Shown one piece after another: positions 8,570 to 17,755 of a stretch of DNA of 64,000 nucleotides; position 1 is the stretch's first letter; every line of letters begins with the position of its first letter. Source of the stretch: Aggregicoccus sp. 17bor-14 (GTDB lineage: Bacteria; Myxococcota; Myxococcia; Myxococcales; Myxococcaceae); assembly GCF_009659535.1 (NCBI RefSeq), contig NZ_VJZZ01000005.1, positions 248,001 through 312,000 on the forward strand. Reading direction: 5' to 3'. The position numbers and the translations under genes are program-made. The notes below the pieces were generated by a model. It was not told the origin of the DNA. It worked only from the letters and a program-made list of their open reading frames with translations, and made no database searches.

Positions 8570-9034
8570 ATGGACGCGACGATGAGCAAGCCCTTACACC
8601 CGCCCGAGCTGGAGCTCTCTGCGCGCCAGAGCGGGCTCAGCTTCCAGCGCACGCGGATGAGCACGGACCGCACGCTGCTCTCGATGCTGCGCACCGCCAT
8701 CTCGCTGGTGAGCTTCGGCTTCACCATCGCGCAGTTCTTCCAGCGCCTGCACCAGTCGCCGCAGTTCGCGCAGCTGGTGGGGACCCACGCCGCGCGCAAC
8801 TTCGGGATCGCGCTCGTGCTCATGGGCAATGCGCTGCTCGCGCTCGCGCTCGTGCAGCACGTGGCCATCCGGCGCACCCTGCACGCCGAGCGCGCGCTGC
8901 TCGTGCGTCAGGGGCTGATGCACGGAGACGAGCCCTTCGCGCCGTCCATGGCCTTCTACGTGTCGCTGCTCTTCCTGCTGCTCTCGCTCGCGGTGGTGCT
9001 GGGCATGGTGTTCCGCGCGGGCCCCTTCGACTGA
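8570..9034 (+). CDS. DUF202 / YidH-like small membrane protein
   Basis: A 154-residue inner-membrane protein. After a polar N-terminus, the stretch MSTDRTLLSMLRTAISLVSFGF is the DUF202 signature (E/TRT..AW.R.al.li..G), followed by a second helix (GIALVLMGNALLALALV) and a third near the end (FYVSLLFLLLSLAVVLGMVF). Family members are small three-helix proteins of unknown function found in bacteria and in yeast vacuolar transporter chaperones. The start at 8570 follows a weak AGGTG; an ATG at 8582 is an alternative. It is divergent from the arylsulfatase and convergent with the next gene, with only five bases between stops. Confidence 0.7.
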   Translation: MDATMSKPLHPPELELSARQSGLSFQRTRMSTDRTLLSMLRTAISLVSFGFTIAQFFQRLHQSPQFAQLVGTHAARNFGIALVLMGNALLALALVQHVAIRRTLHAERALLVRQGLMHGDEPFAPSMAFYVSLLFLLLSLAVVLGMVFRAGPFD

Positions 9035-9039
9035 GCGCG

Positions 9040-9837
9040 CTACGGCCCCTTGCGCTCGAAGGAGAACTGGCGCTTGTCCCAGCGCTGGGGCGTGAGCAGC
9101 AGCACGCCCCCTTCCACCTCGCAGCGCAGGCGGGTGACGTTGCGGCCGCTCCAGTCGGGGAGCGCCACGTCGCGCGGCTCCCCGCAGAGCACCCCCTCGA
9201 GCGAGCCTCCCAGCGCCCGCGCCTCCCACTCGTCCTTGTCCAGCATCACCACCTGGCCCCAGATGCGCATCGTGAGCGCGTTGCCCGAGCCCAGCGTGGG
9301 GCCGCCCAGGCGCGTCTCCATCTCGAAGCAGCCGGGCGCCGCGATGCGCATGAGCAGCCCGTAGTCGGAGCGGATGGACTGGTCATCCGTGCCCTTGCTC
9401 TGGCGCACGAAGCCCGCGCCCGTCAGCTCCCACTGCCCCGTCCACTCCTCCGGCAGCGCGAAGGCCGCCCCGGGCTGGGGTGCGCACTGCCCGGGCGCCT
9501 CCGCCCCCGGCGCCCCCTTCACCGAGGCGAACACCCGGCCACACGCCTCGGGGCAGGCCTTGCGCCAGCAGGCGGTGTCGCTCGCCGCGCACTGCGCCTT
9601 GCGCAGGCAGCTGCGCAGCCCCTTCATGGCGCCCGCGCAGGGCGCCATGCAGCGCTCGAGGCACTTGCCCTCGATGCAGCCGGCGATGCAGCTCCACGTC
9701 TCCAGCGGGCAGGCGCGCGGAGGCGGGGGCGGCTTTGCGGGCGCCTGGGCGAGCGCGCGGGGCAGCAGCGCGAGCAGCAGCGCCAGCGCAGCGGGGAGCA
9801 GGGGCCCGTGTGCCCTCCGCGCTGGCATGGCGCTCAC
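9040..9837 (-). CDS. Cysteine-rich secreted protein
   Basis: A 265-residue exported protein with a clear signal peptide (LLPAALALLLALLPRALA). It begins at the GTG at 9837, which overlaps the previous gene's stop (GTGA). Residues about 43-115 contain twelve cysteines in patterns such as CIAGCIEGKCLERC and CMAPCAG, a disulfide-stabilised domain seen in several myxobacterial secreted proteins. The second half (from EEWTGQWELTGAGFVRQ) reads as a beta-rich, calycin-like or lipocalin-like domain. Function is unknown. Coupling to the following lipoprotein gene upstream suggests a shared envelope role. Confidence 0.65.
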   Translation of the reverse strand: MSAMPARRAHGPLLPAALALLLALLPRALAQAPAKPPPPPRACPLETWSCIAGCIEGKCLERCMAPCAGAMKGLRSCLRKAQCAASDTACWRKACPEACGRVFASVKGAPGAEAPGQCAPQPGAAFALPEEWTGQWELTGAGFVRQSKGTDDQSIRSDYGLLMRIAAPGCFEMETRLGGPTLGSGNALTMRIWGQVVMLDKDEWEARALGGSLEGVLCGEPRDVALPDWSGRNVTRLRCEVEGGVLLLTPQRWDKRQFSFERKGP

Positions 9838-10469
9838 TCCATCGCGCGCTCGAGCATCAGCCCGAGGATGGTGGCCTGCTGCGCCGGCGCGAGGCGCTCG
9901 AAGCCGCTGGGCAGGGTCACCTTCACGTCCGTGGAGGGCTTGCCCTCGCAGTCACGCTCGCCCTTGTAGTCCGTGCCGAGCCCGCTGCCGCCCGTGCCGG
10001 CGCTGTTGTAGGCGTTGCTGCGGTTGCTGCGCTTCAGGTCATATCGGCAGGTGGCCACGTTGCCCGAGAGCGTGTTGGGCGAGAACGAGAACGAGGACTC
10101 CCGCCCGCGGTAGAGCCCATCCGCGCGCAGGCCGCCCTTCGTGGGCTGCAGCTGCAGCCGGATGGGCTCCTCCCCTACCTTGCCCTGCACCGTGCCCTGC
10201 GCGAGCGCGAGGTCCACGGGCGCGCCGTAGGCCTCGCCCTTCGCGGTGCCGCCCTGCACCTCCACGTTCACCTGGGGCCCCTTGAGCGTGTTGCCCTCGA
10301 GCGCCACGTAGCGGGTCTTCCCATAGGCCTCCACCATCACGTTGCCCGTGGCCTCACTCAGGCCCGTGCTCGCGACCGCCGCCCCGGTGCTGCCCTTCGA
10401 CGAAGAGGAGGACGAGGCACAGCCACAGACTGCGAGCAGCGCTGCCGTCATCCACGCCTGGCGCTTCAT
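9834..10469 (-). CDS. Lipoprotein with Ser-rich tether, hypothetical
   Basis: A 211-residue lipoprotein (MKRQAWMTAALLAVCGC; lipobox VCGC, Cys17) with a run of six serines as a tether. The body is rich in short strands (VMVEAYGKTRYVALEGNT, VNVEVQGGTAKGEAYG, VDLALAQGTVQGKVG) that could form a repetitive beta structure. It holds two cysteines (TCRYDL and GERDCEGK) that could pair. GGAAGGAG precedes the ATG well. It is followed by the Cys-rich secreted protein with a four-base overlap. No family was recognised. Confidence 0.65.
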   Translation of the reverse strand: MKRQAWMTAALLAVCGCASSSSSSKGSTGAAVASTGLSEATGNVMVEAYGKTRYVALEGNTLKGPQVNVEVQGGTAKGEAYGAPVDLALAQGTVQGKVGEEPIRLQLQPTKGGLRADGLYRGRESSFSFSPNTLSGNVATCRYDLKRSNRSNAYNSAGTGGSGLGTDYKGERDCEGKPSTDVKVTLPSGFERLAPAQQATILGLMLERAME

Positions 10470-10600
10470 GAGACACTCCTTCCCTCCCCGGGCAGAGCGC
10501 CCGTGAGGGAGGCTGGGGACGGAGGCTCGCGGCGGGATGCGGACAAACCCCGAGCCCGGCAGCGCCGCGCACGTCCGGTCCCCTCCTCACCAAGCTGCCA

Positions 10601-11623
10601 TTACGGCGCGGAGGCCGCGCTCACCGCCACCTTGCCCTTCACCGCCGTCTCGCCGGGCGCGCCGCAGCCCTCGCCCGTGCCGGTGACGGCGCCGGCCTCG
10701 CCCACCGTGAGCTGCAGCTCGTGGCAGCCCACCTTGCGCACCGTGGAGGCCTCCTTCATCTGGTCCCCGGCCGCCTGCAGCACCTTCTGGTGGGGCTCGA
10801 GCAGCTTCTGGTACTTCTCGAAGCAGGGCTGCATCTGCTCGGGCTTCAGCTTCACGCACTCCTCGCCCATCTTCTGGCTGAGGGCGTTGATCTTCTCCAT
10901 CGCGGCATTCGTGCGCTCCGAGCTGGACTGCGCGGTGAGCTCCTCGCTCAGCGCCTGCTGCTCCTCGGGCGTGGGCTCCACCTGCGCGCGCCACGCCCCG
11001 CCCGAGCCGGAGAGCGCCACGGGCCGCTCGCCCTGGGCCTTGCCCTGGCGGCTCCAGCGGCTCACGCCGCGCAGGTCCGCCGCGTCCTCGCAGCGCGTCG
11101 CGTCCACCACCCAGCGGCTGCTCGTCCCGTTCGCCAGCTGCAGCTCCCAGGTGTAGCGCCCCACCACCTGCACGAGCGGGAGGCTCGCCTGGATGCCGCT
11201 GCCGGCCGAGGCCACCAGCAGGTCGCAGCGCCCGGGCATCGCGTCCGGCCTCGCGCGCACCTCGAGGCGCAGCTTGCCGCCCTCGAGCTTCTGGTCGACC
11301 ACGGTGAGCGCGTCACAATTGAAGTCGATGAAGCTGCCCGGCACCACCTTCGCGTCGAGCACCAGCTTCGCCGTCTTGCCCGGCGCGAGGCACACGCGGC
11401 TGCCCTCGCTCGCCGGCACCGCGGAGACGAGGCTCAGCTCCGGGGTGGGGTACTTGCGCCGGAGCGCGTCGTAGCCGAGGCCCGTCTTCGCGCGCTCGGC
11501 GTCGAGGCGCTTCTGGAACGCTGCGTAGCGCTCCTGGAACGTGGCGCCCGCGCCCTGCCCTCCAGCGGCGGCGAGCACGGCGGCGAGGGCGAGGGTACAG
11601 AGCGCGAAGGGGACTCGGTTCAA
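10601..11623 (-). CDS. Secreted hypothetical protein, TTG start
   Basis: A 340-residue exported protein (MNRVPFALCTLALAAVLAAAGG). No ATG or GTG lies at the signal peptide. A TTG at 11623-11621 follows AGGAG by six bases and overlaps the upstream ligase stop as TTGA, so this is the likely start. The N-terminal half has an A/G-rich calycin-like pattern. Around residues 230-300 there is a helical, charged segment (TPEEQQALSEELTAQ, NAAMEKINALSQKMGEE) that may form a coiled coil. Several cysteines (CHELQL, EGCGAPGE) suggest disulfides in the periplasm. The role is unknown. Coupling to an O-antigen-ligase-like gene may be only positional. Confidence 0.6.
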   Translation of the reverse strand: MNRVPFALCTLALAAVLAAAGGQGAGATFQERYAAFQKRLDAERAKTGLGYDALRRKYPTPELSLVSAVPASEGSRVCLAPGKTAKLVLDAKVVPGSFIDFNCDALTVVDQKLEGGKLRLEVRARPDAMPGRCDLLVASAGSGIQASLPLVQVVGRYTWELQLANGTSSRWVVDATRCEDAADLRGVSRWSRQGKAQGERPVALSGSGGAWRAQVEPTPEEQQALSEELTAQSSSERTNAAMEKINALSQKMGEECVKLKPEQMQPCFEKYQKLLEPHQKVLQAAGDQMKEASTVRKVGCHELQLTVGEAGAVTGTGEGCGAPGETAVKGKVAVSAASAP

Positions 11624-12897
11624 GGCGTTCTCCTGGGGCTGAAGGCAGCGGCGCACGCGAGGAGCCACAGCAGCAGCTCCGCGGGGCGCGCGAGGGGGAA
11701 GTCCACCGCAGCGCGCGCCAGAAGGGAAGCCTGGGTGGCCGCGAGCCCGAGGCCCTCCCGGCCGCCACGGCGCAGCGCGGCGCCGAGCGCGAGCGCGGCG
11801 AGCCCCAGGCGCGGCAGCGTCCCGAGGAGGCCGAGGTCCAGCAGCCACTCGAGCGGGTCGCAGTGCACGTGGTCCTGCGCCCCCGCGTAGCGGCGCTCCG
11901 CCCCCTGCGCCGCCGCGCCCTGCCAGTGGAGCGCCTCCCACCCGGGCCAGCGCAGCGTGACGGAGCCGGGACCCGCGCCCACCCACGGCGCATCGCGCAC
12001 GTGCGGCGCGGCCACGGCCCAGAGGTACCTCCGTCCGCCCGCCGCCTCGCCCACGGCCCCGCGCCCGCGCAGGCCCAGCCCCAGCGCGCCCAGCGCGAGC
12101 AGGGCGAGGGCCGCGGCGCCCAGCAGCGCGCGGCGTGGACGCCCGCCGTGCCGCGCGGCGTGGACGCCCGCCGCGAGCCCCGCGGCCGCGAGGGCGAGCA
12201 CGCTCGCGAAGGACTGACAGGCGGCGAGCGCGAGCAGCTGCAGCCCGGCCGCGGCCCACGTCCACCCCGCCCGGGCGCGCGCGAGCGTGGCCACGAGGCA
12301 CGCGCCCAAAAGGCCCGCGACGAAGTCCGGGTTGCCCAGCGTGGCGTACACGCGCAGGCGCGGCGTCTGCAGGTCCGGCGCGAGCCCCACGAGCCGGAAG
12401 GGGTCCGCGCCCAGCCACTGCAGCAGCGCCACCGCCGCCACGGCCGTGCCGGCCCAGGTGGCCCCGCGCAGCACGGCTCCTGGGGACGGGGTGCGCTGCA
12501 GCAGCGCGACGAGGAGCAGCGCGGCGCTCGCCTCCAGGGCGAGACGGGAGGGCAGCGGCTCCCCCCCCAGGGCGGACGCCGCGAGCGTGCCCGCCCAGGC
12601 CCAGCCGAGCAGGCGCGCGGGCGCGGAGGCCGGCCGGGGCCACGCGAGCGCCGAGGCCAGCGCGAGCAGCGCGCCCGCCGCGAGCACCCCTCCCTTCGCG
12701 GTGGAGAAGGGCGTGGGCCCGCCCGGCCACACCGCGAGGGACACGGCGACGGGCAGCAGCGCGGGGAGCAGCTGGGCGGCGCGCGGGTGGGACGAGGTGG
12801 AGGCGGTCACGGGAGGAGGGGCGCAGGCTACACCGGCGAGCGAGGCGACCGCCTCCTGCTCCCGGCTGCCCTCGAGGCCCGGGCCCGGGGCGTGCAC
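11620..12897 (-). CDS. O-antigen ligase (WaaL/Wzy_C)-like membrane protein
   Basis: A 425-residue polytopic protein with roughly ten to twelve membrane segments. The motifs YATLGNPDFVAGLL, then RRYLWAVAAPHVRDAPWVG-GPGSV and the DHVHCDPLEWLLDLGLLG block fit the Wzy_C domain of O-antigen ligases and polymerases. In these the Arg and His of the large periplasmic loop are catalytic. It would act on undecaprenyl-linked glycans at the periplasmic face. The GTG at 12897 has GGAGGGG just upstream. The first 40 residues are polar and poorly conserved-looking. No glycosyltransferases lie nearby, so this appears to be an orphan copy. Confidence 0.65.
   Translation of the reverse strand: MHAPGPGLEGSREQEAVASLAGVACAPPPVTASTSSHPRAAQLLPALLPVAVSLAVWPGGPTPFSTAKGGVLAAGALLALASALAWPRPASAPARLLGWAWAGTLAASALGGEPLPSRLALEASAALLLVALLQRTPSPGAVLRGATWAGTAVAAVALLQWLGADPFRLVGLAPDLQTPRLRVYATLGNPDFVAGLLGACLVATLARARAGWTWAAAGLQLLALAACQSFASVLALAAAGLAAGVHAARHGGRPRRALLGAAALALLALGALGLGLRGRGAVGEAAGGRRYLWAVAAPHVRDAPWVGAGPGSVTLRWPGWEALHWQGAAAQGAERRYAGAQDHVHCDPLEWLLDLGLLGTLPRLGLAALALGAALRRGGREGLGLAATQASLLARAAVDFPLARPAELLLWLLACAAAFSPRRTP
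12127..12173. repeat. 25-bp-period direct repeat inside the ligase gene
   Basis: Two identical 22-bp copies (12127-12148 and 12152-12173) begin CGCGCGGCGTGG and are separated by three bases. The 25-bp period is not a multiple of three, so the two copies are translated in different frames, yet the gene stays open through both. Confidence 0.7.
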
Positions 12898-12974
12898 CGG
12901 GCCCCTCCACGGACGCTCTTTTCCTGCAATCGCTCGCGCCCCCGTGCGTGCTCCCCTGCGGAGGACGCACTCAC

Positions 12975-13259
12975 ATGGACGCTACTACCGCCTTCGTCGC
13001 CATCTTCATCACCGGCATGGTCGTGGGCATTCCGCTGCTCGGCCTGACCATCCGCCTCTCCATCAAGCCGCTGGTGGACGCGTGGACCCGCATGCGCACG
13101 GTGCAGCCCGGGGGCACCTCCGCGGAGCTGGAGGCGCTCAAGCTGCGCGTCGCCGCGCTCGAGGCGGTGTTCGAGTCGCCGGACCTCGCGCTCAGCTCCT
13201 CCGAGCGCCAGCTGCTCGAGGGGCGGCCGCTGAGCCGGCGCCTCACCGACAAGTCCTGA
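12975..13259 (+). CDS. Small membrane-anchored coiled-coil protein
   Basis: A 94-residue protein with one N-terminal membrane helix (VAIFITGMVVGIPLLGLTI) followed by a cytoplasmic part. A segment with heptad-like spacing (AELEALKLRVAALEAVF) is a probable short coiled coil for dimerisation. The tail is basic. It resembles small phage-shock-like or YtxH-like proteins in layout, but I cannot assign a family. It sits alone between a divergent ligase operon and a convergent PEP carboxylase gene. Confidence 0.6.
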   Translation: MDATTAFVAIFITGMVVGIPLLGLTIRLSIKPLVDAWTRMRTVQPGGTSAELEALKLRVAALEAVFESPDLALSSSERQLLEGRPLSRRLTDKS

Positions 13260-13281
13260 AGGCAGGTCCCGAGCGCGCCGC

Positions 13282-16041
13282 CTACCCAGTGTTGCGCAGC
13301 CCCGCGGCGATGCCGCTGAGCGTGAGGAGCAGGGGCCGGTCACAGCCGGCCTCGCCCGCGCGCTTGCGCCGCAGCAGCTCCACCTGCAGGAAGGACATGG
13401 GGTCCACGTAGGGGTTGCGCAGCCGGATGGAGCGCTGCAGCGAGGGGTTTCCCTCCAGCAGGCGCGCGTGCCCCGTGACGGCCTTCACCCAGCGGCGCGT
13501 GAGCAGCAGCTCCGCGCGCAGTGCGCCCCACAGCGGGCGCACCTCGGGCGGGGCGAGCCGCACGTAGCGCCGCGCGATGCCCGCGTCGCACTTGCCCAGC
13601 ACCATCTCCACGCGGTCCACCACCGTGCGGAAGAAGGGCCACTCGGCGTACATGCGCCTCAGCAGTGCCTCGCCTCCGGGCTCCTTCGCGTACGCCGCGA
13701 AGGCGCTGCCCACGCCGAACCAGCCCGGCAGGATGGCGCGGTTCTGCGTCCACGCGAACACCCAGGGAATGGCGCGCAGCGCCTCCACCCCACCCGCCTT
13801 GCGCTTGGAGGGGCGCGAGCCGATGGGCAGCGAGCCGATCTCCTCCACCGGCGTCACCGCGGTGAAGAAGGCGGTGAAGCGCGGGTCCTCCCACACGAAG
13901 GCGCGGTAGGCCTTGCGGCCCACCTCCGCGAGCGCATCGAACGCGGCGCGGAAGGCCGGCTCGTCCGCCGCGCTCGCGCGCGGCTGCGCATCCAGCGTGT
14001 GCACGAGGACACCGCCCAGCACCAGCTCCAGGGTGCGCCGCGCGAGCGCGGGCCGCGCGTACTTGTGGTCCAGCGCCTCGCCCTGCTCGGTGGCCTTGTA
14101 GTGGCCGGCCACCGTGCCCGGGGGCAGCGCGAGGATGGCCTCCTGCGCGGGCCCTCCGCCGCGCGCCACCGACTCGCCGCGGCCGTGGAAGAGCACCAGG
14201 CGCACGCCCGCCTCGCGCGCAGCTTGCGCGAGCTGCGTCTGGGCGCGGTAGAGCGCCGCGCTCGCCGCGAGCATCCCCACCTCCTTGCCCGAGTCGCTGT
14301 AGCCCACCATCACCTCCTGGTGGCCGCGCGCCCGCACGTGGCGCAAGTACGCGGGGTCCGCGAACAGCTCGCGCAGCACGCCCGCGCCCCCGTTGAGCGC
14401 GCCCAGCTGCTCGAAGAGCGGCACCACGTCCAGCGTGGCGCACCCGCGAGCCTCGTCCCACAGCCCCGCGGCCCTCGCGCACGCGAGCGCCGCGCGCACG
14501 TCCCCGGCGCTCTCCGCCATGCTGAGCACCAGCGTGCGGCACGCGGCCTCGCCGCCCTCCGCCTGCGCCTCTCGCAGCCTCGCGAGCACGGCCTGCAGCC
14601 GCGCTCCGCCCTCGTCCAGCGCGGGCCTCTCTGCGGAGCCCGCGGCCAGGTGCGCCGCGAGGTTGCGCGCCTCCTCCGCCGGCACGCGCGCCTCCAGCTC
14701 CAGCAGGTGGAAGCCCAGCGTCCGCGCGCGCTCGAGCACCCGGCGCGCGTAGCGAAGCCCCGCGCGCGCCGCCCTCCCCCGCTCGAGCGACTCGCACAGC
14801 AGCTCCAGGTCCGCGCACAGCTGCGCGGGCCCCTCGTAGGCGGCCGCCGCACGCGCCACCTCCAGGGCGCCCCGCTCACCCACGGCCCCTACTCCCGCCG
14901 CCACGCCCGCCGCGAACGCGCCTGCCTCAGAGGCTCCGGTGGCACCGGTGCGCTTCGCCTCCACCGCGCGCAGGCAGGCCTGCAGCCGCGCCTCGATGAA
15001 GCGCAGCTTGCGCCGCCACGGCTCTCCCTCGGTGCGCGGCCCCTGCTGCCGCGCCACCTCGGGCAGCGCCTCGGCGTCGCGCTCGAGCGAGGCGCGCAGC
15101 TCCGGGCTCACCGCCACGTAGCGCGCGGACTGCGAGAGCCACGCGCCCAGCCTTCCCACGTCGCGCAGCAGCAGGCGCAGCCCGTGCGCGCGGTGGGCGC
15201 GCAGCGTGTCGGCGAACACGTCCGCGGTGACCAGCGGGTTGCCGTCCATGTCCCCGCCCACCCATGAGTGCAGGCGCAGGGGCGAGGGCAAGGGCCCGAG
15301 CGGCTCGCGGTACACGCGCTCGAAGGCCCAGCCGATGGTCTCGGGCAGGGACACCACCTGCTCGGCGAGCACCTCCTCCATGTACCAGAGGACGTTCTTC
15401 ACCTCGTCGCCCACGGTGGGGCGCTCGCGCCGCAGCTCGTCCGTCTGCCACAGCGAGGTGATGCACTCGCGCATCGCGAGCAGCAGCTCCTCGCGCTCCT
15501 GCGGCACCAGCGCGCAGCGGTCGCGCTCTTCCAGCAGCCGGGTGAGCCGGTAGAGCTTCTCCAGCAGCGTGCGGCGCGCCGCCTGGGTGGGGTGCGCGGT
15601 GAGCGTGAGCAGCAGGCGCAGCTCGCCGAGCGCCGCGCGCACCCGGTCCGCCTCCACGCCCTGCGCTCGCAGCTGGGCGAAGGTGGCCTCGAGCGAGCCG
15701 CGCTGCGGCGGGGCCCCCGGGTCGCCCGCCCAGGCGCGGGCGCGGCGCACGCGGTGGTGCTGCTCGGCGAGGTTCGCGAGCTGGAAGTAGAGGCTGAAGG
15801 CGCGCACCACCGTCTCCGCACGCTCGGGGGACAGGCGCGTGAGGAGCCGGGCCAGCTGCGCCGCCGCCTCGCGCCGCTGCTCCGGAGGCCCGCGGCGCCG
15901 GCGGATGGCCAGGTGGCGCACCTCCTCCTCGAGCTCGAAGAGCGCGCGGCCCTCCTGCTCGATGAGCACCTCCCCCAGCAGCTGGCCGAGCAGCTTCACG
16001 TCCTGCCGCAGGGGCAGGTCCTCGGGTCTCTCGCGCGCCAT
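13282..16041 (-). CDS. ppc: Phosphoenolpyruvate carboxylase
   Basis: A 919-residue complete PEP carboxylase, which adds bicarbonate to phosphoenolpyruvate to give oxaloacetate and refill the TCA cycle. Catalytic H150 lies in [16 protein letters not shown], then come [29 protein letters not shown] (catalytic Lys), [18 protein letters not shown] (catalytic arginines), [19 protein letters not shown] and [19 protein letters not shown]. The C-terminus ends ...AAGLRNTG, with the invariant NTG that closes the active site. The residue after HPT is Gln, where many enzymes have Glu. The ATG start gives a normal length. The enzyme is cytosolic. Confidence 0.95.
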   Translation of the reverse strand: MARERPEDLPLRQDVKLLGQLLGEVLIEQEGRALFELEEEVRHLAIRRRRGPPEQRREAAAQLARLLTRLSPERAETVVRAFSLYFQLANLAEQHHRVRRARAWAGDPGAPPQRGSLEATFAQLRAQGVEADRVRAALGELRLLLTLTAHPTQAARRTLLEKLYRLTRLLEERDRCALVPQEREELLLAMRECITSLWQTDELRRERPTVGDEVKNVLWYMEEVLAEQVVSLPETIGWAFERVYREPLGPLPSPLRLHSWVGGDMDGNPLVTADVFADTLRAHRAHGLRLLLRDVGRLGAWLSQSARYVAVSPELRASLERDAEALPEVARQQGPRTEGEPWRRKLRFIEARLQACLRAVEAKRTGATGASEAGAFAAGVAAGVGAVGERGALEVARAAAAYEGPAQLCADLELLCESLERGRAARAGLRYARRVLERARTLGFHLLELEARVPAEEARNLAAHLAAGSAERPALDEGGARLQAVLARLREAQAEGGEAACRTLVLSMAESAGDVRAALACARAAGLWDEARGCATLDVVPLFEQLGALNGGAGVLRELFADPAYLRHVRARGHQEVMVGYSDSGKEVGMLAASAALYRAQTQLAQAAREAGVRLVLFHGRGESVARGGGPAQEAILALPPGTVAGHYKATEQGEALDHKYARPALARRTLELVLGGVLVHTLDAQPRASAADEPAFRAAFDALAEVGRKAYRAFVWEDPRFTAFFTAVTPVEEIGSLPIGSRPSKRKAGGVEALRAIPWVFAWTQNRAILPGWFGVGSAFAAYAKEPGGEALLRRMYAEWPFFRTVVDRVEMVLGKCDAGIARRYVRLAPPEVRPLWGALRAELLLTRRWVKAVTGHARLLEGNPSLQRSIRLRNPYVDPMSFLQVELLRRKRAGEAGCDRPLLLTLSGIAAGLRNTG

Positions 16042-16110
16042 GGCGCAATGCTGCGGCCGGTCGGCGCAGGCGGCTGCGGGGTGTGCACTCCTGCCCGCAG
16101 TGGAGGCGAG

Positions 16111-16569
16111 CTAGTGCACCACGGTGACGGGCCTGCGGGCGTGGTGCACCACGCGGTCGCTCACCGAGCCCAGCAGCCAGCGCCCCGCGGCGGCCTGCCC
16201 GCGCGCGCCCACCACCACCAGGTCCGCGCCCAGGGCTTCGGCCTGGGCGCACAGGGTGTCCGCGGGCTCGCCCACCTCCACCACGTGCGCCACGCGCTCC
16301 GGCGGCACGCCCGCGCCCACCTCCTGCAGCAGCGCGCGCGCCGCCGCGAGGTGCGCGGGGTCCATGGGGTTGCCCGCCACGGCGAAGCCATCGAGCGGCC
16401 CGAAGCTGAGCACCCGCGGCGGCTCGAGCACCAGCAGCAGGGTGAGCCTCGCGCCGAGCGGCTCCGCGAGCGCGAAGGCGAAGCGCGCGGCGCGCCGCGA
16501 GCTCTCCGAGCCGTCGATGCCGACGAGGATGTGCTGCACGGGGCGCTGCGCAGGGGGAGCAGGGGGCAC
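16111..16569 (-). CDS. Universal stress protein family protein
   Basis: A single-domain Usp protein of about 152 residues. The first strand HILVGIDGSESSRRAARFA binds nucleotide, and the ATP motif G-x2-G-x9-G-S is present near the end (VVGARGQAAAGRWLLGSVSDRVV). It therefore belongs to the ATP-binding subgroup. The frame continues upstream to 16719 without family character. I prefer the GTG at 16569, which follows GAGG at good spacing and gives the usual length. Members help survival under energy or oxidative stress, often as dimers. A second Usp gene lies at 22352. Confidence 0.75.
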   Translation of the reverse strand: MPPAPPAQRPVQHILVGIDGSESSRRAARFAFALAEPLGARLTLLLVLEPPRVLSFGPLDGFAVAGNPMDPAHLAAARALLQEVGAGVPPERVAHVVEVGEPADTLCAQAEALGADLVVVGARGQAAAGRWLLGSVSDRVVHHARRPVTVVH

Positions 16570-16780
16570 GGAGGACCTCGCCGGGCGTTGCAGGAGGACA
16601 GCTTCAAGGTGCGCCCCGCCCCGCGCTCGCGGCAGGGCCGGCGCGGCGGCCGGGCGCCTGCCCGCGCGGCGGCGCAGCAACGGGCGCAGCGGGACGTTTC
16701 GGGGCGACCCCGGGGACATGGCTGCTCCGGAGGACGGGGCCTATACCTTCGAGCGAACGCGCAGGCGCACCGGAGGTCCC

Positions 16781-17146
16781 ATGCAACGGACACGAGAGAT
16801 TCCCCGCGAGGGCTGGGCGGCATACCTCGCCGGCCTCAGCCGCCACGAGCACGGCCACCGGGTGCGCATCGAGCTGGAGAGCGAGGGGCTCGGCGCGCAG
16901 CACTTCGCCGAGCAGATGCCGCTGCGCGACATCCGCTGGGAGGCGCGCGGCTCGGAGGCCGGCGCCATCTGCGTGCAGGTGGGCCGCGACGACGAGGAGC
17001 TCACCCACTGGATCGGCGCGCCCACGCGCGTGTACGCGGAGGAGAGCGACGACGGCGAGCTCGGCTGCCTGGACATCGAGGCCGAGCCCCAGGGCAAGAC
17101 GCTCATCTTCTTCGAGCCCGCCGAGGCCGAGCCATGGATGCACTGA
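16781..17146 (+). CDS. DUF5335 family protein
   Basis: A 121-residue soluble protein with the DUF5335 pattern: TREIPREGWAAYLAGLSRHE at the start, then LGAQHFAEQMPLRDIRW, ELTHWIGAPTRVYAEE and a closing LIFFEPAEAE. Family members are small proteins of unknown function that often lie near stress, ferritin-like or Usp genes, as here. GGAGG sits five bases before the ATG. The last codons and stop fall in an 11-bp tandem repeat. It is divergent from the Usp gene and probably shares a promoter region with it. Confidence 0.75.
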   Translation: MQRTREIPREGWAAYLAGLSRHEHGHRVRIELESEGLGAQHFAEQMPLRDIRWEARGSEAGAICVQVGRDDEELTHWIGAPTRVYAEESDDGELGCLDIEAEPQGKTLIFFEPAEAEPWMH

Positions 17147-17180
17147 CGACGCACTGACGACGCACTGACGACGCACTGAC
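17140..17180. repeat. 11-bp tandem repeat at a stop codon
   Basis: The unit GCACTGACGAC is repeated three full times and one partial time (17140-17180) with no mismatch. It covers the last codon and TGA of the DUF5335 gene and the start of the gap to the ferritin-like gene. As 11 is not a multiple of three, a change in copy number moves the distance but not the stop of the upstream gene. Confidence 0.9.
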
Positions 17181-17204
17181 GCTGCACGGACGCGGGAGCG
17201 CAGC

Positions 17205-17744
17205 ATGAAGCGCCTCATCGAGAAGCACCCGGAGCGCGTGGTGGACTACCTCGCCGAGCGCCTCGCCTTCGAGCGCGGCGGCGTGCGGCTGTACGAAGCG
17301 CTGCTGGAGCACGTGGAGGAGGCGCCGGAGCCCGAGGTGCGCGCGCTCGCCACGCTGCTGCGGCGCCAGCGCGACGAGGAGCGCGAGCACGTGACGTGGC
17401 TGCAGGCGCAGCTCGAGGCGCTGGGCGCGGGCAGCCACCCGCACAGCGCGCGCGCCGAGCTCTCGCGCGAGGAGACGCGCGGGCTCGCCCACGTCATCCT
17501 CGAGGGGCACGCGCCCCTGCCCCACCTGCTGCACGCGCTGCTCGCCGCGGAGCTGGTGGACCACGCGGGGTGGGACCTCCTGGTGGCGCTCGCGGACGAG
17601 GCCCACGACATGGAAGCCCAGCGCGCGCTGCGCCAGCGCCGCGACGAGGAGGCGCGCCACCTCGCGCTCTGCCGCGAGCTCGCCGAGCGCTTCGCGGTGC
17701 AGCAGGTGCTCGACGAGCCGCTGCGCCTGCCCGTCACGCCCTGA
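17205..17744 (+). CDS. Ferritin-like di-iron domain protein
   Basis: A 179-residue all-helical protein with the four-helix di-iron ligand pattern: Glu in AFERGGVRLYEALLEH, E-x-x-H in DEEREHVTWL, Glu in HALLAAELVDHAGWDLL and E-x-x-H in DEEARHLALC. Spacing between the two halves fits the ferritin-like superfamily (rubrerythrin / DUF892 side). A role in iron or peroxide handling is likely but not proven. It begins 58 nt after the DUF5335 gene and probably shares its message. Confidence 0.75.
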   Translation: MKRLIEKHPERVVDYLAERLAFERGGVRLYEALLEHVEEAPEPEVRALATLLRRQRDEEREHVTWLQAQLEALGAGSHPHSARAELSREETRGLAHVILEGHAPLPHLLHALLAAELVDHAGWDLLVALADEAHDMEAQRALRQRRDEEARHLALCRELAERFAVQQVLDEPLRLPVTP

Positions 17745-17755
17745 GGCGGGAGGCC

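Noticed and set aside
13340-14818. Long minus-strand frame of 492 codons inside ppc
   Set aside because: It is out of frame with PEP carboxylase, is Arg/Gly-rich and has no family motifs; it is a high-GC shadow.
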